64,000 bases of DNA, taken from Pseudomonas citronellolis (GTDB taxonomy: Bacteria > Pseudomonadota > Gammaproteobacteria > Pseudomonadales > Pseudomonadaceae). Shown piece by piece: positions 9,446-17,364 of the stretch. Positions within the stretch are counted from its first letter, which is position 1, and the number at the start of each line of letters is the position of its first letter. The stretch lies in assembly GCF_900112375.1 (NCBI RefSeq), contig NZ_FOLS01000002.1, positions 255,550 to 319,549 on the forward strand, in the 5' to 3' direction. Under the pieces are notes generated by a model. That model worked only from the letters and a program-made list of their open reading frames with translations, ran no database searches and had not been told where the DNA came from. The position numbers and the translations under genes are program-made.

Positions 9446-11380
9446 CTAGCCCTTCCTCGCCAACAACGCCGCCGCTCCCTGCGCCTTGCGCGAGTACCAG
9501 AACACCCGGCTCACCCCGCGCGTCACGGCCACATAGGCCAATCGCAAGCTCTCATCCTGCATCGCCTGGTCATAGCTGTTGCGGAAGAACCCGCTGTGCG
9601 CATACAGCACGTTGCGCAACGGATGGCGCTCCGGCGGCGCGCAGTCGTCGATGATGATCGCCACCTCCGCCTGCAGGCCCTTGGCGCGGTGGATGCTCAT
9701 GGCCTTCACCGGCAGCTTGGCGTCCAATTGCGCCTGGATCTGCTGCAGCGGCTCGTTGCGTCGGCTCAGCAGCATCACCGCGGTGCTCTCGCGGCTGCCG
9801 CGCTGGGCCACGTGCTCGCACTGGGCGCGGATGTCGGCCACCAGCCTGGGCAGGTCGCGGGCCAGGTCGAAGCGGGTTTCCACGCGCACGCCGTGGTCGC
9901 CCGGCTGCATCGGCTTGAAGGCGCGGCAGGTCTTGGCCTGCTTGAAGTTCACCTCGGCCAGCACCGACTCGGCATCGCGGATCACCGGCTCGATGCTGCG
10001 GTAGTTGGTCTCCAGCAGCAGCACCGTGCTCTGGCGGCTGCGGCCCTTGCTGGGGAAGTGCTTGTCGAAGTCCATGAACAGCTCCGGCGAGCTGCCGCGC
10101 CAGCCGTAGATCGACTGCCAGTCGTCGCCGATGGCCATCAGGCTCGGCGCCTTGCCGCTGCGCGCCAGGAAACGGTGCAGGGCCTGCAGCCAGAGGACGA
10201 TCTGCGGCGAGATGTCCTGGAACTCGTCGATCAGCAGGTGCGTCATCGGCTCGGCCGCTTCCAGCTTGGCGTCGCCCTCGGCGAAGCGCTTGGTGAGCTG
10301 CTGGAAGGCGGCGTTGAAGGTGGTCAGGCGCTGGCGCTTGAGCAGGGCCAGGAAGAAGCTCCAGTAGATGGCCAGGGCCTCGAGGAAGATCTTCTCGCGG
10401 GTCGAGCAGCCCAGCTCGGCCACCTTCAGGTCCTGGGGGCGCAGGCCGAGGCTTTCCATGAAGCCGGCCTGGGTGTGGAAGACTTCCACCAGCGGCGCCT
10501 CGACGAACTCGCCGGGCAGGCGGAACGGCTGGACCGGCGCCGGGCCCGGCACCTCCTCCGGCTTCTCCAGGCCCAGCAGGCGGTGCACCTTGGCGCGGAA
10601 AGCGCCGTTGACCGCGTAGCACTCCTCGTAGGCCTCCAGCAGCAGGCGCTGCTGCGCCGGGCGCAGGCGACCGCCGGTGAGGGGGTTGTCCGGCTCGTCG
10701 GGGTTGCGCTCTTCCAGTTGCTCGAACCAGCGCTGCTTGCCCAGCAGCTCGCGGGCCTGCACGCCCATGGCCGAGTGGAAGGTGCGCACGCATTCGCGGG
10801 CGCGGGCCATGTCGAAGGGGTACTGCCAGAAGGCGAGCACGCGCACCAGCTGTTCGCGCAACTGCGCGCAGGAGGCGTTGGTGAAGGAGATCACCGTGAC
10901 CTTGTCCGCCTCGATCCCCAGGTGGCAGAGCATGAACACCAGGCGCAGCACCAGGGTGGTGGATTTGCCCGAGCCGGCGCCGGCGAAGATGCGCGCCAGC
11001 GGCTGGCGGCAGAGGATCATCGCCCACTGCTCGTCCGACGGCGGGCTGATCACGCCGGCGCTGACCGCCTGGCGCACCCGCTCGCGCATCGCCTCGACCT
11101 GCTCCGGGCGCACCGCCAGGGCGCGCGCCGGGTAGATGCCGGCGGGGCCTTCCGCCGCGGGCTTCGCCGAAGGTTTCTCGCCCGCCTCGGCCTTGGGTTT
11201 GCGCGGCGCGCGGGGCTTGGCCGCGGCGCCGTCCTTCTTCCGCGCCGTGGCGCGCGGCTTCTTCGCCGTTGGCGCCTGGGCGGCCTCGTTCTGCTCGCGC
11301 AGGTAGGCGGTGGTGCGCGGGAAATACCGCGCCAGGGATTCGGACAACAGCAGTTTGTAGCGCCTTACGGCAGACAGCAT
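9446..11380 (-). CDS. UvrD/Rep-like superfamily 1 DNA helicase
   Basis: The 644-aa protein carries the SF1A helicase motifs in order: Walker A GAGSGKST (134-141), DEFQD, GDDWQSIYGWRG, LETNYRS, SIHRAKGLQAEVAIII and YVAVTRGVSRVFWY. Residues 33-78 form a Lys/Ala/Pro-rich linker that is probably disordered and may bind nucleic acid. It is shorter than UvrD (about 720 aa), with a reduced 1B/2B region and a distinct N-terminal domain (MLSAVRRYKLLLSESLARYF). The start has GGAGCC upstream. It lies 85 bp downstream of fabF2 on the same strand. A role in repair or replication restart is likely but unspecified. Confidence 0.85.
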   Translation of the reverse strand: MLSAVRRYKLLLSESLARYFPRTTAYLREQNEAAQAPTAKKPRATARKKDGAAAKPRAPRKPKAEAGEKPSAKPAAEGPAGIYPARALAVRPEQVEAMRERVRQAVSAGVISPPSDEQWAMILCRQPLARIFAGAGSGKSTTLVLRLVFMLCHLGIEADKVTVISFTNASCAQLREQLVRVLAFWQYPFDMARARECVRTFHSAMGVQARELLGKQRWFEQLEERNPDEPDNPLTGGRLRPAQQRLLLEAYEECYAVNGAFRAKVHRLLGLEKPEEVPGPAPVQPFRLPGEFVEAPLVEVFHTQAGFMESLGLRPQDLKVAELGCSTREKIFLEALAIYWSFFLALLKRQRLTTFNAAFQQLTKRFAEGDAKLEAAEPMTHLLIDEFQDISPQIVLWLQALHRFLARSGKAPSLMAIGDDWQSIYGWRGSSPELFMDFDKHFPSKGRSRQSTVLLLETNYRSIEPVIRDAESVLAEVNFKQAKTCRAFKPMQPGDHGVRVETRFDLARDLPRLVADIRAQCEHVAQRGSRESTAVMLLSRRNEPLQQIQAQLDAKLPVKAMSIHRAKGLQAEVAIIIDDCAPPERHPLRNVLYAHSGFFRNSYDQAMQDESLRLAYVAVTRGVSRVFWYSRKAQGAAALLARKG

Positions 11381-11465
11381 CGGAAGGCTCCGGCCCTGGA
11401 GGATGTCGCTGAATGATAAGGGGTTTCAGTGACGATCCGACAGCGCCGGGCGCCTTGCGTTCGCC

Positions 11466-12743
11466 TCAGGCGCCGGTCCAGCGGCGCAACAGCACGCTGG
11501 CGTTGACGCCGCCGAAGCCGAAACCGTTGGACAGCGCGTATTCCGTCTGCAGCGCCCGCGGCGCGCCCCGCACCAGGTCGATGCCGGCGGCGGCTTCGTC
11601 CGGCTCGTCGAGGTTGAGGGTCGCCGGGGCCAACTGGTCGCGCAGGGCCAGCAGGGTGAAGATCGCCTCCAGCCCGCCGGCCGCGCCCAGCAGGTGGCCG
11701 GTGGCGGACTTGGTGGCGCTCACCGCCACCGAGCCGGTGTCGCCGAACACCGAGCGGATGGCCGCCAGCTCGCCCTTGTCGCCCACCGGCGTGGAAGTGG
11801 CGTGGGCGTTCAGGTGGCCGATCGACGCCGGGTCGATGCCGGCCTGGGCGATGGCCAGTTGCATGGCCCGGCGCGCTCCGCTGCCGTCCTCGGGGCCGGC
11901 GGTCAGGTGGTAGGCATCGGCGCTGGTGCCGTAGCCGACCACCTCGGCCAGCGGCTGCGCGCCGCGGGCCAGGGCGTGCTCCAGCGACTCGATCACCAGC
12001 AGCCCGGCGCCCTCGCCCATGACGAAGCCATCGCGCTGGCGGTCGAAGGGCCGCGAGGCCTGCTGCGGGCGGTCGTTGAAGCCGCTGGACAGTGCCCGCG
12101 CCGCGGCGAAGCCGCCCAGGGCGACGCGGTCGATGGAAGCCTCGGCGCCGCCGCACAGGGCGATGTCCGCCTCGCCGGCGCGGATCATCCGCGCGGCGTC
12201 GCCGATGGCCTGGACGCTGGCGGCGCAGGCGGTCACCGGCGCGCCGATCGGCCCCTTGAAGCCATGGCGGATGGATACGTGGCCGGCCGCCAGGTTGACC
12301 AGGAACGACGGGATGGTGAACGGCGACAGGCGCCGCGGCCCGCGCCCGTCGGTAGTGCGCACGGCGTCGGCGATGGCGCTGAAGCCGCCGATGCCCGAGC
12401 CGATCACCGTGGCCGTGCGCGTCTGCCCGCGCTCATCCTGGGGCGCCCAGCCGGCCTGGGCCAGGGCCTCCTCGGCGGCGGCCAGGGCGAAGAGGATGAA
12501 GCGGTGCATCTTCTTCTGCTCCTTGGCCGGCGCGGCACGCTCGGCATCGAAGCCGGCCTCGGCGTCCACGGCGATGTCCGGCACCGGGCCGCCCACCTCG
12601 CAGGGCAGGTCGCGGACGAATTCGTCGGCCAACCGGACAATGCCGGAGCGCCCCTGCAGCAGGCGCTGCCAGGCCTTCTCGGTGCCACATCCGAGGGGGC
12701 TGACCACCCCGGTCCCGGTTACCACGATGCGTTGTACAGCCAT
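11466..12743 (-). CDS. fabF2: Beta-ketoacyl-ACP synthase II, FabF2-like
   Basis: The 425-aa protein is a full-length KAS II. The catalytic triad is visible as C173 (VTACAASVQ), H314 (NAHATSTPVGD) and H350 (SATGHLLGAAGG), with Lys345 in SATKSATGH. It condenses malonyl-ACP with acyl-ACP in fatty acid elongation. The insertion AAPAKEQKKMHRFI and the position next to a helicase and upstream of a divergent gene resemble the extra FabF2 (PA1373) of P. aeruginosa, not fabF of the main fab cluster. The start has GCAGGTGAAATC before ATG. No ACP gene adjoins it, so specialised substrates are possible. Confidence 0.87.
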   Translation of the reverse strand: MAVQRIVVTGTGVVSPLGCGTEKAWQRLLQGRSGIVRLADEFVRDLPCEVGGPVPDIAVDAEAGFDAERAAPAKEQKKMHRFILFALAAAEEALAQAGWAPQDERGQTRTATVIGSGIGGFSAIADAVRTTDGRGPRRLSPFTIPSFLVNLAAGHVSIRHGFKGPIGAPVTACAASVQAIGDAARMIRAGEADIALCGGAEASIDRVALGGFAAARALSSGFNDRPQQASRPFDRQRDGFVMGEGAGLLVIESLEHALARGAQPLAEVVGYGTSADAYHLTAGPEDGSGARRAMQLAIAQAGIDPASIGHLNAHATSTPVGDKGELAAIRSVFGDTGSVAVSATKSATGHLLGAAGGLEAIFTLLALRDQLAPATLNLDEPDEAAAGIDLVRGAPRALQTEYALSNGFGFGGVNASVLLRRWTGA

Positions 12744-12897
12744 GATTTCACCTGCCTGAGGATGGCTTTGCCATCATTGAATTACGACCAACATATAACA
12801 TCCCGGGCGAGCCGACCATCCGTCGTCGCGCCCGGCGCGGCGGGGCGCGATCGACCACCCTTGCCCAGGCCCCGTATCCCTACAGAGGAGATTAGCC

Positions 12898-13383
12898 ATG
12901 CGACTGGAAGGCTCCTGCCATTGCGGCGCCGTGACCTTCAGCCTGGAGAGCGCCCACCCCTATCCCTACCAGCGCTGCTACTGCTCGATCTGCCGCAAGA
13001 CCCAGGGCGGCGGGGGCTACGCCATCAACCTCGGCGGCGACGCCGCCAGCCTCAAGGTGCGCGGGCGCAAGCACCTGCGCGTCTATCACGCCAAGCTGCG
13101 CGAGCCCGGCCAGCGCACCCGCACCAGCACCGCCGAGCGCAACTTCTGTGGCGAATGCGGCAGCGCCCTGTGGCTGTTCAGCCCGGAATGGCCGGAGCTG
13201 ATCCACCCCTTCGCCTCGGCCATCGACACCCCATTGCCGGTGCCGCCGGAACACACCCACCTGCTGCTGGACTCCAAGGCCCCCTGGGTGGAGGTGGAAA
13301 AGCACCCGCGCGACCTGTACTTCGACGGCTACCCGGAGGAATCCATCGCCGACTGGCACCGGCGCCTGGGCCTGGAGCGCTAG
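12898..13383 (+). CDS. GFA/CENP-V family zinc protein
   Basis: The 161-aa protein has the GFA-type zinc sites: CHCGAV near residue 7, CYCSICRKTQGGG near residue 28, and CGECGSALW near residue 81. This family is named after glutathione-dependent formaldehyde-activating enzyme, but most members lack a shown reaction. ATG follows GAGGAGATTAGCC, a strong ribosome site. The gene is divergent from fabF2. Its TAG stop shares the CTAG palindrome with the stop of the converging egtB-egtD gene, so the two coding regions overlap by 3-4 bases. Confidence 0.85.
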   Translation: MRLEGSCHCGAVTFSLESAHPYPYQRCYCSICRKTQGGGGYAINLGGDAASLKVRGRKHLRVYHAKLREPGQRTRTSTAERNFCGECGSALWLFSPEWPELIHPFASAIDTPLPVPPEHTHLLLDSKAPWVEVEKHPRDLYFDGYPEESIADWHRRLGLER

Positions 13384-15497
13384 GCCTGCAGGCGGAACAC
13401 CGCGAAGGCCGGCTCGGCGCTGGTCCAGTGCTCGCGCACCAGCCAGCCGCCGCGCTCGGCCAGCGCGCGAAAGTCGTCGATGGCGTACTTGTAGGAGTTC
13501 TCCGTGTGCAGGCGCTCGCCGGCGCGGAACAGGTACTCCATACCGGCTATGCGCACGCGCTGCTCGACGCGGCTGACCAGGTGCATCTCGATGCGGCTGT
13601 GCTCGGCGTTCCAGAAGGCCAGGTGGTCGAACTGGTCGAGTTGGAAGTCGGCACCCAGCTCGCGGTTGATGCGCTGCAGCAGGTTGAGGTTGAAGCGCGC
13701 GGTCACGCCCTCGGCATCGTTGTAGGCGGCCTCCAGCACCTTCACGTCCTTGCGCCGGTCGACCCCGACGATGAAGCTCGCGCCCGGCCCCAGCAGTTCG
13801 TGGGCGCCCTGGAGGAAGGCCAGGGCCTGCTCCGGGGCGAAGTTGCCGATGGTGGAGCCGGGGAAGAAGCCCAGCCGCGGGCCGTCGGCCAGCGCCGGGG
13901 GCAGCGCCTCCAGGCGGGTGAAGTCGGCACACAGGGGCTCGACGCGCAGCGCCGGGTAGTCGCGCTGCAGGCGCGCGGCAGCCTTGTCCAGGGCCGCCGG
14001 GCTGATGTCGATGGGCACGTAGCGGCGGATATGCGACGCCGCGTCCAGCAGCAGGCAGGTCTTCTCGCTGGCGCCGCTGCCGAACTCCACCAGGGTGCAA
14101 TCGGCCGGGATGCGCTCGGCGAGGGCCGGGGCGATGTGCTTGAGCAACGCGGTCTCGCTGCGCGTGGGGTAGTACTCGCGGGTTCGGCAGATGGCCTCGA
14201 ACAGCTCGGAGCCGGCGGCATCGTAGAAGTACTTGGGCGACAGCTGTCGCGGCTGCAGCGAGAAGCCCGCCTCCAGGTCCTCGGCCAGCTCGCGGGCACG
14301 CGGGTCCAGCGCGGCCTGTTCGGGCAGGTCGCGGGCCAGGCGCAGGCCGGCGAACATCCAACGCTTCTCGGGGTGGAAGAAGTTGCGGTAGCTGGGCCGC
14401 GAATGCCCGGCCGGGGTGATGCAGGCGCCGCCGCGCAGGACCATCTGGCTGACCATGAACTTGCCGTTGTACTCGCCCACCGCCCCGGCGCCGGGGCGGA
14501 AGCCCGGGTACGGCGCGTAGGCGCTCTGCGTCCACTGCCAGGCGGCGTCGTAGAGCTGGCGCAGGCGGCCGTCGCGGGCGGCCACTTCCCATTCCATCTC
14601 GGTGGGCAGCCGCGCGCCGGCCCAGTTGGCGTAGGCGCTGGCCTCGTAGTAGCTGACGTGCAGCACCGGCGCGTCCACGTCCAGCGGGCGCAGGCCGGCC
14701 AGGCCGAACTCGTGCCAGCCGTCGTCCTGCCGTCGCCAGTACAACGGCGCTTCCCAGCCCTCCTCCTGCACTTTGGCCCAGCCGTCGGACAACCAGAATT
14801 CCGCGCGCCGGTAACCGCCATCCTCGATGAACGCCAGCCACTGGCCATTGCTCACCAGCGACTCGGCGATCTCGAAGGGCGCCAGGAAGCAGCGGTGCGC
14901 CGGCGCCTCGTTGTCGAAGGCGAAACCCTGGCCGTCATGGCCGATGCCCAGCAGCCCGCCCTGGATCGCCAGGAAGCGCTGCGGCCCGCAGGCCGGGGGC
15001 GCATATCCGTCGCCATAGGCCGGCGCCAGCGGCGACAGGCTGAACAGGTGGAGGATGTCCATCAGCAGCAGCTCCTGGTGCTGCTCCTCGTGGGCCAGGC
15101 CCAGGCGCACCAAGGCTTCCAGTTCGGCATCGGCTTCCCCGGCGAGCAGCGCCTGCATGTGCTCGTCGACGTGCAGCCGGTAGTCGAGCACCCGGTGCAA
15201 CGGCGGGCGCGTCAGCATTCCCCGCTGCGGCCGCGGCTGGCGCGCGCCCAGGGCCTCGTAGTAGGAGTTGAACAGGTAGCCGAAGCTGGCGTCGAACTCG
15301 ACGTAACCGGCCAGCCGCGGCTTGAGCAGGAAGGTCTCGAAGAACCAGGTGGTGTGCGCGATGTGCCACTTGGCCGGGCTGGCGTCGGGCATCGACTGGG
15401 TGACCGCGTCCTCGGCGCTGAGGGGGGCGATCAGTTCCTCGCTGTGCCGCCGCACCTGGCGGTAGGCATCGAGCAGAGACGGGGCCTTGCTGGACAT
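13380..15497 (-). CDS. egtBD: EgtB-EgtD fusion, ergothioneine biosynthesis
   Basis: The 705-aa protein joins two ergothioneine enzymes. Residues 1-390 are EgtB. A DinB-like domain carries the iron ligands WHIAH (H45/H48) and HEEQH (H136/H140), and an FGE-sulfatase domain ends RPSYRNFF...FAGLRLARD. Residues about 405-705 are an EgtD-type histidine N-methyltransferase (SPKYFYDAAGSELFEAI, EFGSGASEKT SAM loop at 471-480, FPGSTIGNF, and the histidine-binding FNLNLLQRINREL and RIEMHL). One chain could therefore trimethylate histidine and then add sulfur. The order is the reverse of fungal Egt1. No egtA, egtC or egtE gene is adjacent. The start at 15497 has AGGGGACC. OvoA was considered, but the C-terminal domain is EgtD-like. 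Confidence 0.88.
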   Translation of the reverse strand: MSSKAPSLLDAYRQVRRHSEELIAPLSAEDAVTQSMPDASPAKWHIAHTTWFFETFLLKPRLAGYVEFDASFGYLFNSYYEALGARQPRPQRGMLTRPPLHRVLDYRLHVDEHMQALLAGEADAELEALVRLGLAHEEQHQELLLMDILHLFSLSPLAPAYGDGYAPPACGPQRFLAIQGGLLGIGHDGQGFAFDNEAPAHRCFLAPFEIAESLVSNGQWLAFIEDGGYRRAEFWLSDGWAKVQEEGWEAPLYWRRQDDGWHEFGLAGLRPLDVDAPVLHVSYYEASAYANWAGARLPTEMEWEVAARDGRLRQLYDAAWQWTQSAYAPYPGFRPGAGAVGEYNGKFMVSQMVLRGGACITPAGHSRPSYRNFFHPEKRWMFAGLRLARDLPEQAALDPRARELAEDLEAGFSLQPRQLSPKYFYDAAGSELFEAICRTREYYPTRSETALLKHIAPALAERIPADCTLVEFGSGASEKTCLLLDAASHIRRYVPIDISPAALDKAAARLQRDYPALRVEPLCADFTRLEALPPALADGPRLGFFPGSTIGNFAPEQALAFLQGAHELLGPGASFIVGVDRRKDVKVLEAAYNDAEGVTARFNLNLLQRINRELGADFQLDQFDHLAFWNAEHSRIEMHLVSRVEQRVRIAGMEYLFRAGERLHTENSYKYAIDDFRALAERGGWLVREHWTSAEPAFAVFRLQA

Positions 15498-15765
15498 GGG
15501 GTGGTCCCCTTTTCCGTGGGCGGGTTCGGAACGCAGGCGGTCATTCGTTCTCGAGGTTGACCTTCTCCGGGTGGAAGGCACCGCTGCGGCGCACTCATCG
15601 GGTTCGAGCCGCGGCCCCGGACAAAGGTTGCAACGAATTGTCCTCGGGGCCGCACCTTTTCAGGGTAGAAGCGCTCACCGCGCCGGCCGGGAAAAACCGA
15701 TGGGCGTGCCCGCTTGCCCCACCCCGCCCGGCTGGCCGATAGTCGCGCTTCGACAAGGAGGCAGC

Positions 15766-16641
15766 ATGTTCAGCAGAAGACAGATCAACCACGCCATGCT
15801 CCTGGCGCCCCTGGCAGGCCTGCTCGCCGGCACCGCGCGGGCGGATGGGCAATCCACGCTGGAACGCCTGAAGCAACTGGAACGCGACAGCGGCGGGCGC
15901 CTGGGCGTGGCCGTGCTCGACACCGGAGACGGCCGCCGCTTCGGACTGCGCGAGGACGAGCGCTTTCCGCTGTGCAGCACCTTCAAGCTGCTGCTCGCCG
16001 CCTGCGTCCTGGCCCGCGTGGATCGTGGTGAGGAGCAGTTGGCGCGGCGCATCGTCTACAGCCAGGCGGACCTGGTGGAATATTCGCCGGTCAGCGAACG
16101 CCACGTCGGCCAGCCGGGCCTGAGCGTCGCCGAACTCTGCGAGGCGGCGATCACCCTGAGCGACAACGGCGCCGCCAACCTGCTGCTGGCCAGCCTGGGC
16201 GGCCCCGCCGGGCTGACCGACTGGCTGCGCAGCACGGGTGACGACATCAGCCGCCTGGACCGCAACGAACCCACCCTCAACCAGGCCCTCCCGGGCGACC
16301 CGCGCGACACCAGCACCCCACGGGCAATGGTCGCCACCCTGCAGCGCCTGCTGCTGGGCGACATCCTGCAACCCGCCTCGCGCGACCAGCTGAACGCCTG
16401 GCTGGCGGCCAACAAGACCGGCGACAAACGTATCCGCGCAGGCCTGCCAACGGGCTGGAAAGTCGGCGACAAGACCGGCACCGGCGAGCGCGGCACCAGC
16501 AACGACGTGGCCATCCTCCGGCCACCGGGCCGAGCGCCGATCCTGGTGGCAGCCTACCTCACCGGCAGCCCGGCCCCGGCGGAAAAGCGCGAAGCGGTGC
16601 TGGCGGAGGTTGGACGGCTGGCGGCGGGGTTGGTGGGGTAG
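15766..16641 (+). CDS. Class A beta-lactamase
   Basis: The 291-aa protein has all class A motifs: STFK (S71, Ambler 70), SDN (132-134, Ambler 130-132), E168 in NEPTLNQ (Ambler 166) and KTGTG (236-240, Ambler 234). It hydrolyses beta-lactams in the periplasm. The signal peptide begins MFSRRQIN and ends GTARA, and the paired Arg suggests possible Tat export. Cys is present at Ambler 69, as in CTX-M enzymes, but position 238 is Gly, so the C69-C238 disulfide of class A carbapenemases is absent. The start follows AAGGAGGCAGC. No ampR/LysR regulator is adjacent, and base composition matches its neighbours, so it looks like a resident chromosomal gene. Confidence 0.92.
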   Translation: MFSRRQINHAMLLAPLAGLLAGTARADGQSTLERLKQLERDSGGRLGVAVLDTGDGRRFGLREDERFPLCSTFKLLLAACVLARVDRGEEQLARRIVYSQADLVEYSPVSERHVGQPGLSVAELCEAAITLSDNGAANLLLASLGGPAGLTDWLRSTGDDISRLDRNEPTLNQALPGDPRDTSTPRAMVATLQRLLLGDILQPASRDQLNAWLAANKTGDKRIRAGLPTGWKVGDKTGTGERGTSNDVAILRPPGRAPILVAAYLTGSPAPAEKREAVLAEVGRLAAGLVG

Positions 16642-16675
16642 CCATAGAACGCAGCAACACTAGCAATGGCTGCGC

Positions 16676-16703
16676 TTGATCAAAGTACAACGTTCTGTAC
16701 AAT
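16676..16703 (+). promoter_or_regulatory. Promoter and YefM-type operator of the TA module
   Basis: TTGATC (16676-16681) and TACAAT (16698-16703) form a -35/-10 pair with a 16-bp spacer. The hexamers AGTACA (16684-16689) and TGTACA (16696-16701) are centred exactly 12 bp apart and overlap this promoter. The E. coli yefM-yoeB operator, as I recall it, uses TGTACA cores with the same 12-bp spacing. Autorepression by the downstream antitoxin is therefore likely. Confidence 0.7.
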
Positions 16704-16764
16704 TCTCTCGTCCAGCACAGGATCAGCCATCCGCAATCCATTCCCGTCGGAAGATTCAATCAGC

Positions 16765-16783
16765 CCTGGCTTCGCCAGGAGGT
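16765..16783 (+). promoter_or_regulatory. Hairpin overlapping the antitoxin ribosome site
   Basis: CCTGGC and GCCAGG pair around a TTC loop (16765-16779). The 3' arm shares its AGG with the AGGAGG ribosome site (16777-16782), 8 bases before the antitoxin ATG. It could reduce translation of the module. Confidence 0.4.
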
Positions 16784-16790
16784 ACCCGCC

Positions 16791-17063
16791 ATGCAAATTC
16801 TGACATTCAGCCAAGCGCGAGCCAGCCTGAAACAGGCCATGGATGACGTATGCCGCGACCATGAGCCGACTGTCATCACCCGGCAAAGAGGCGAACCTGT
16901 GGTTCTGCTTTCGCTGGAGGACTACAACGGCATGCGCGAGACCATGTACCTGCTGCAGTCCTCGGCCAACGCACAACGGCTGCATGAATCCATCGAGCAG
17001 TTACGAGTCGGCAAGAGCGTGCCAAGGGAATTGAGCCTCAGTGACGACGCAGAAGAAACGTAA
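16791..17063 (+). CDS. yefM: YefM/Phd-family antitoxin
   Basis: The 90-aa protein has the Phd/YefM DNA-binding fold (TFSQARASLKQAMDDVCRDHEPTVITR, then EPVVLLSLEDYNGMRETMYLL). Its acidic, flexible tail (SLSDDAEET) is the toxin-neutralising part. It would bind its own promoter and the YoeB toxin. The start follows AGGAGG. It overlaps the toxin gene by 23 bases, the usual antitoxin-first order. Confidence 0.9.
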   Translation: MQILTFSQARASLKQAMDDVCRDHEPTVITRQRGEPVVLLSLEDYNGMRETMYLLQSSANAQRLHESIEQLRVGKSVPRELSLSDDAEET

Positions 17064-17346
17064 CAAGGCCGGCGCCCGCAAGACGGTCTCAGTGGCTTTC
17101 ACCGATCACGGCTGGGATGACTACCAATACTGGAAGGGCCAGGACCCGAAGATATCCGCAACCCTGGACCGACTCATCGGCGAGTGCCTGCGTACCCCCT
17201 TCAGCGGCACCGGCAAGCCCGAAGCGCTGAAGGGCAACCTCAGCGGGTTCTGGTCCCGCCGCATAACCCGCGAACACCGGTTGGTCTACCTGTTCGAAGA
17301 CAGCCAACTCTTCATCGTGCAATGTCGCTACCACTACGACGGCTGA
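17041..17346 (+). CDS. yoeB: YoeB-family ribosome-dependent mRNA endonuclease toxin
   Basis: The C-terminal 84 residues match YoeB closely (GWDDYQYWKGQD, TPFSGTGKPEALKGNLSGFWSRRITREHRLVY, CRYHYDG). The catalytic Glu (GKPE), Arg (SRRIT) and penultimate-region His (YHY) are all kept, so the toxin looks active. It cleaves mRNA in the ribosomal A site. The chosen GTG at 17041 overlaps the antitoxin end and gives a 16-residue basic extension (TTQKKRNKAGARK) that E. coli YoeB lacks. A GTG at 17092 would give the usual length, so the start is uncertain. Confidence 0.88.
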   Translation: MTTQKKRNKAGARKTVSVAFTDHGWDDYQYWKGQDPKISATLDRLIGECLRTPFSGTGKPEALKGNLSGFWSRRITREHRLVYLFEDSQLFIVQCRYHYDG

Positions 17347-17364
17347 CTCGCCTTCTCCGTCGGC

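Noticed and set aside
13380..15497. Ovothiol synthase OvoA
   Set aside because: OvoA also joins DinB/FGE and a methyltransferase, but the C-terminal half here has the EgtD pattern (SPKYFYDAAGSELFEAI, FPGSTIGNF, FNLNLLQRINREL).
11694..15560. A 1288-codon open frame on the plus strand
   Set aside because: It runs antisense to fabF2 and egtBD and across the GFA gene in another frame. It is rich in Gly/Ala/Arg/His from high-GC third positions and has no domain pattern. Clear families occupy the other frames.
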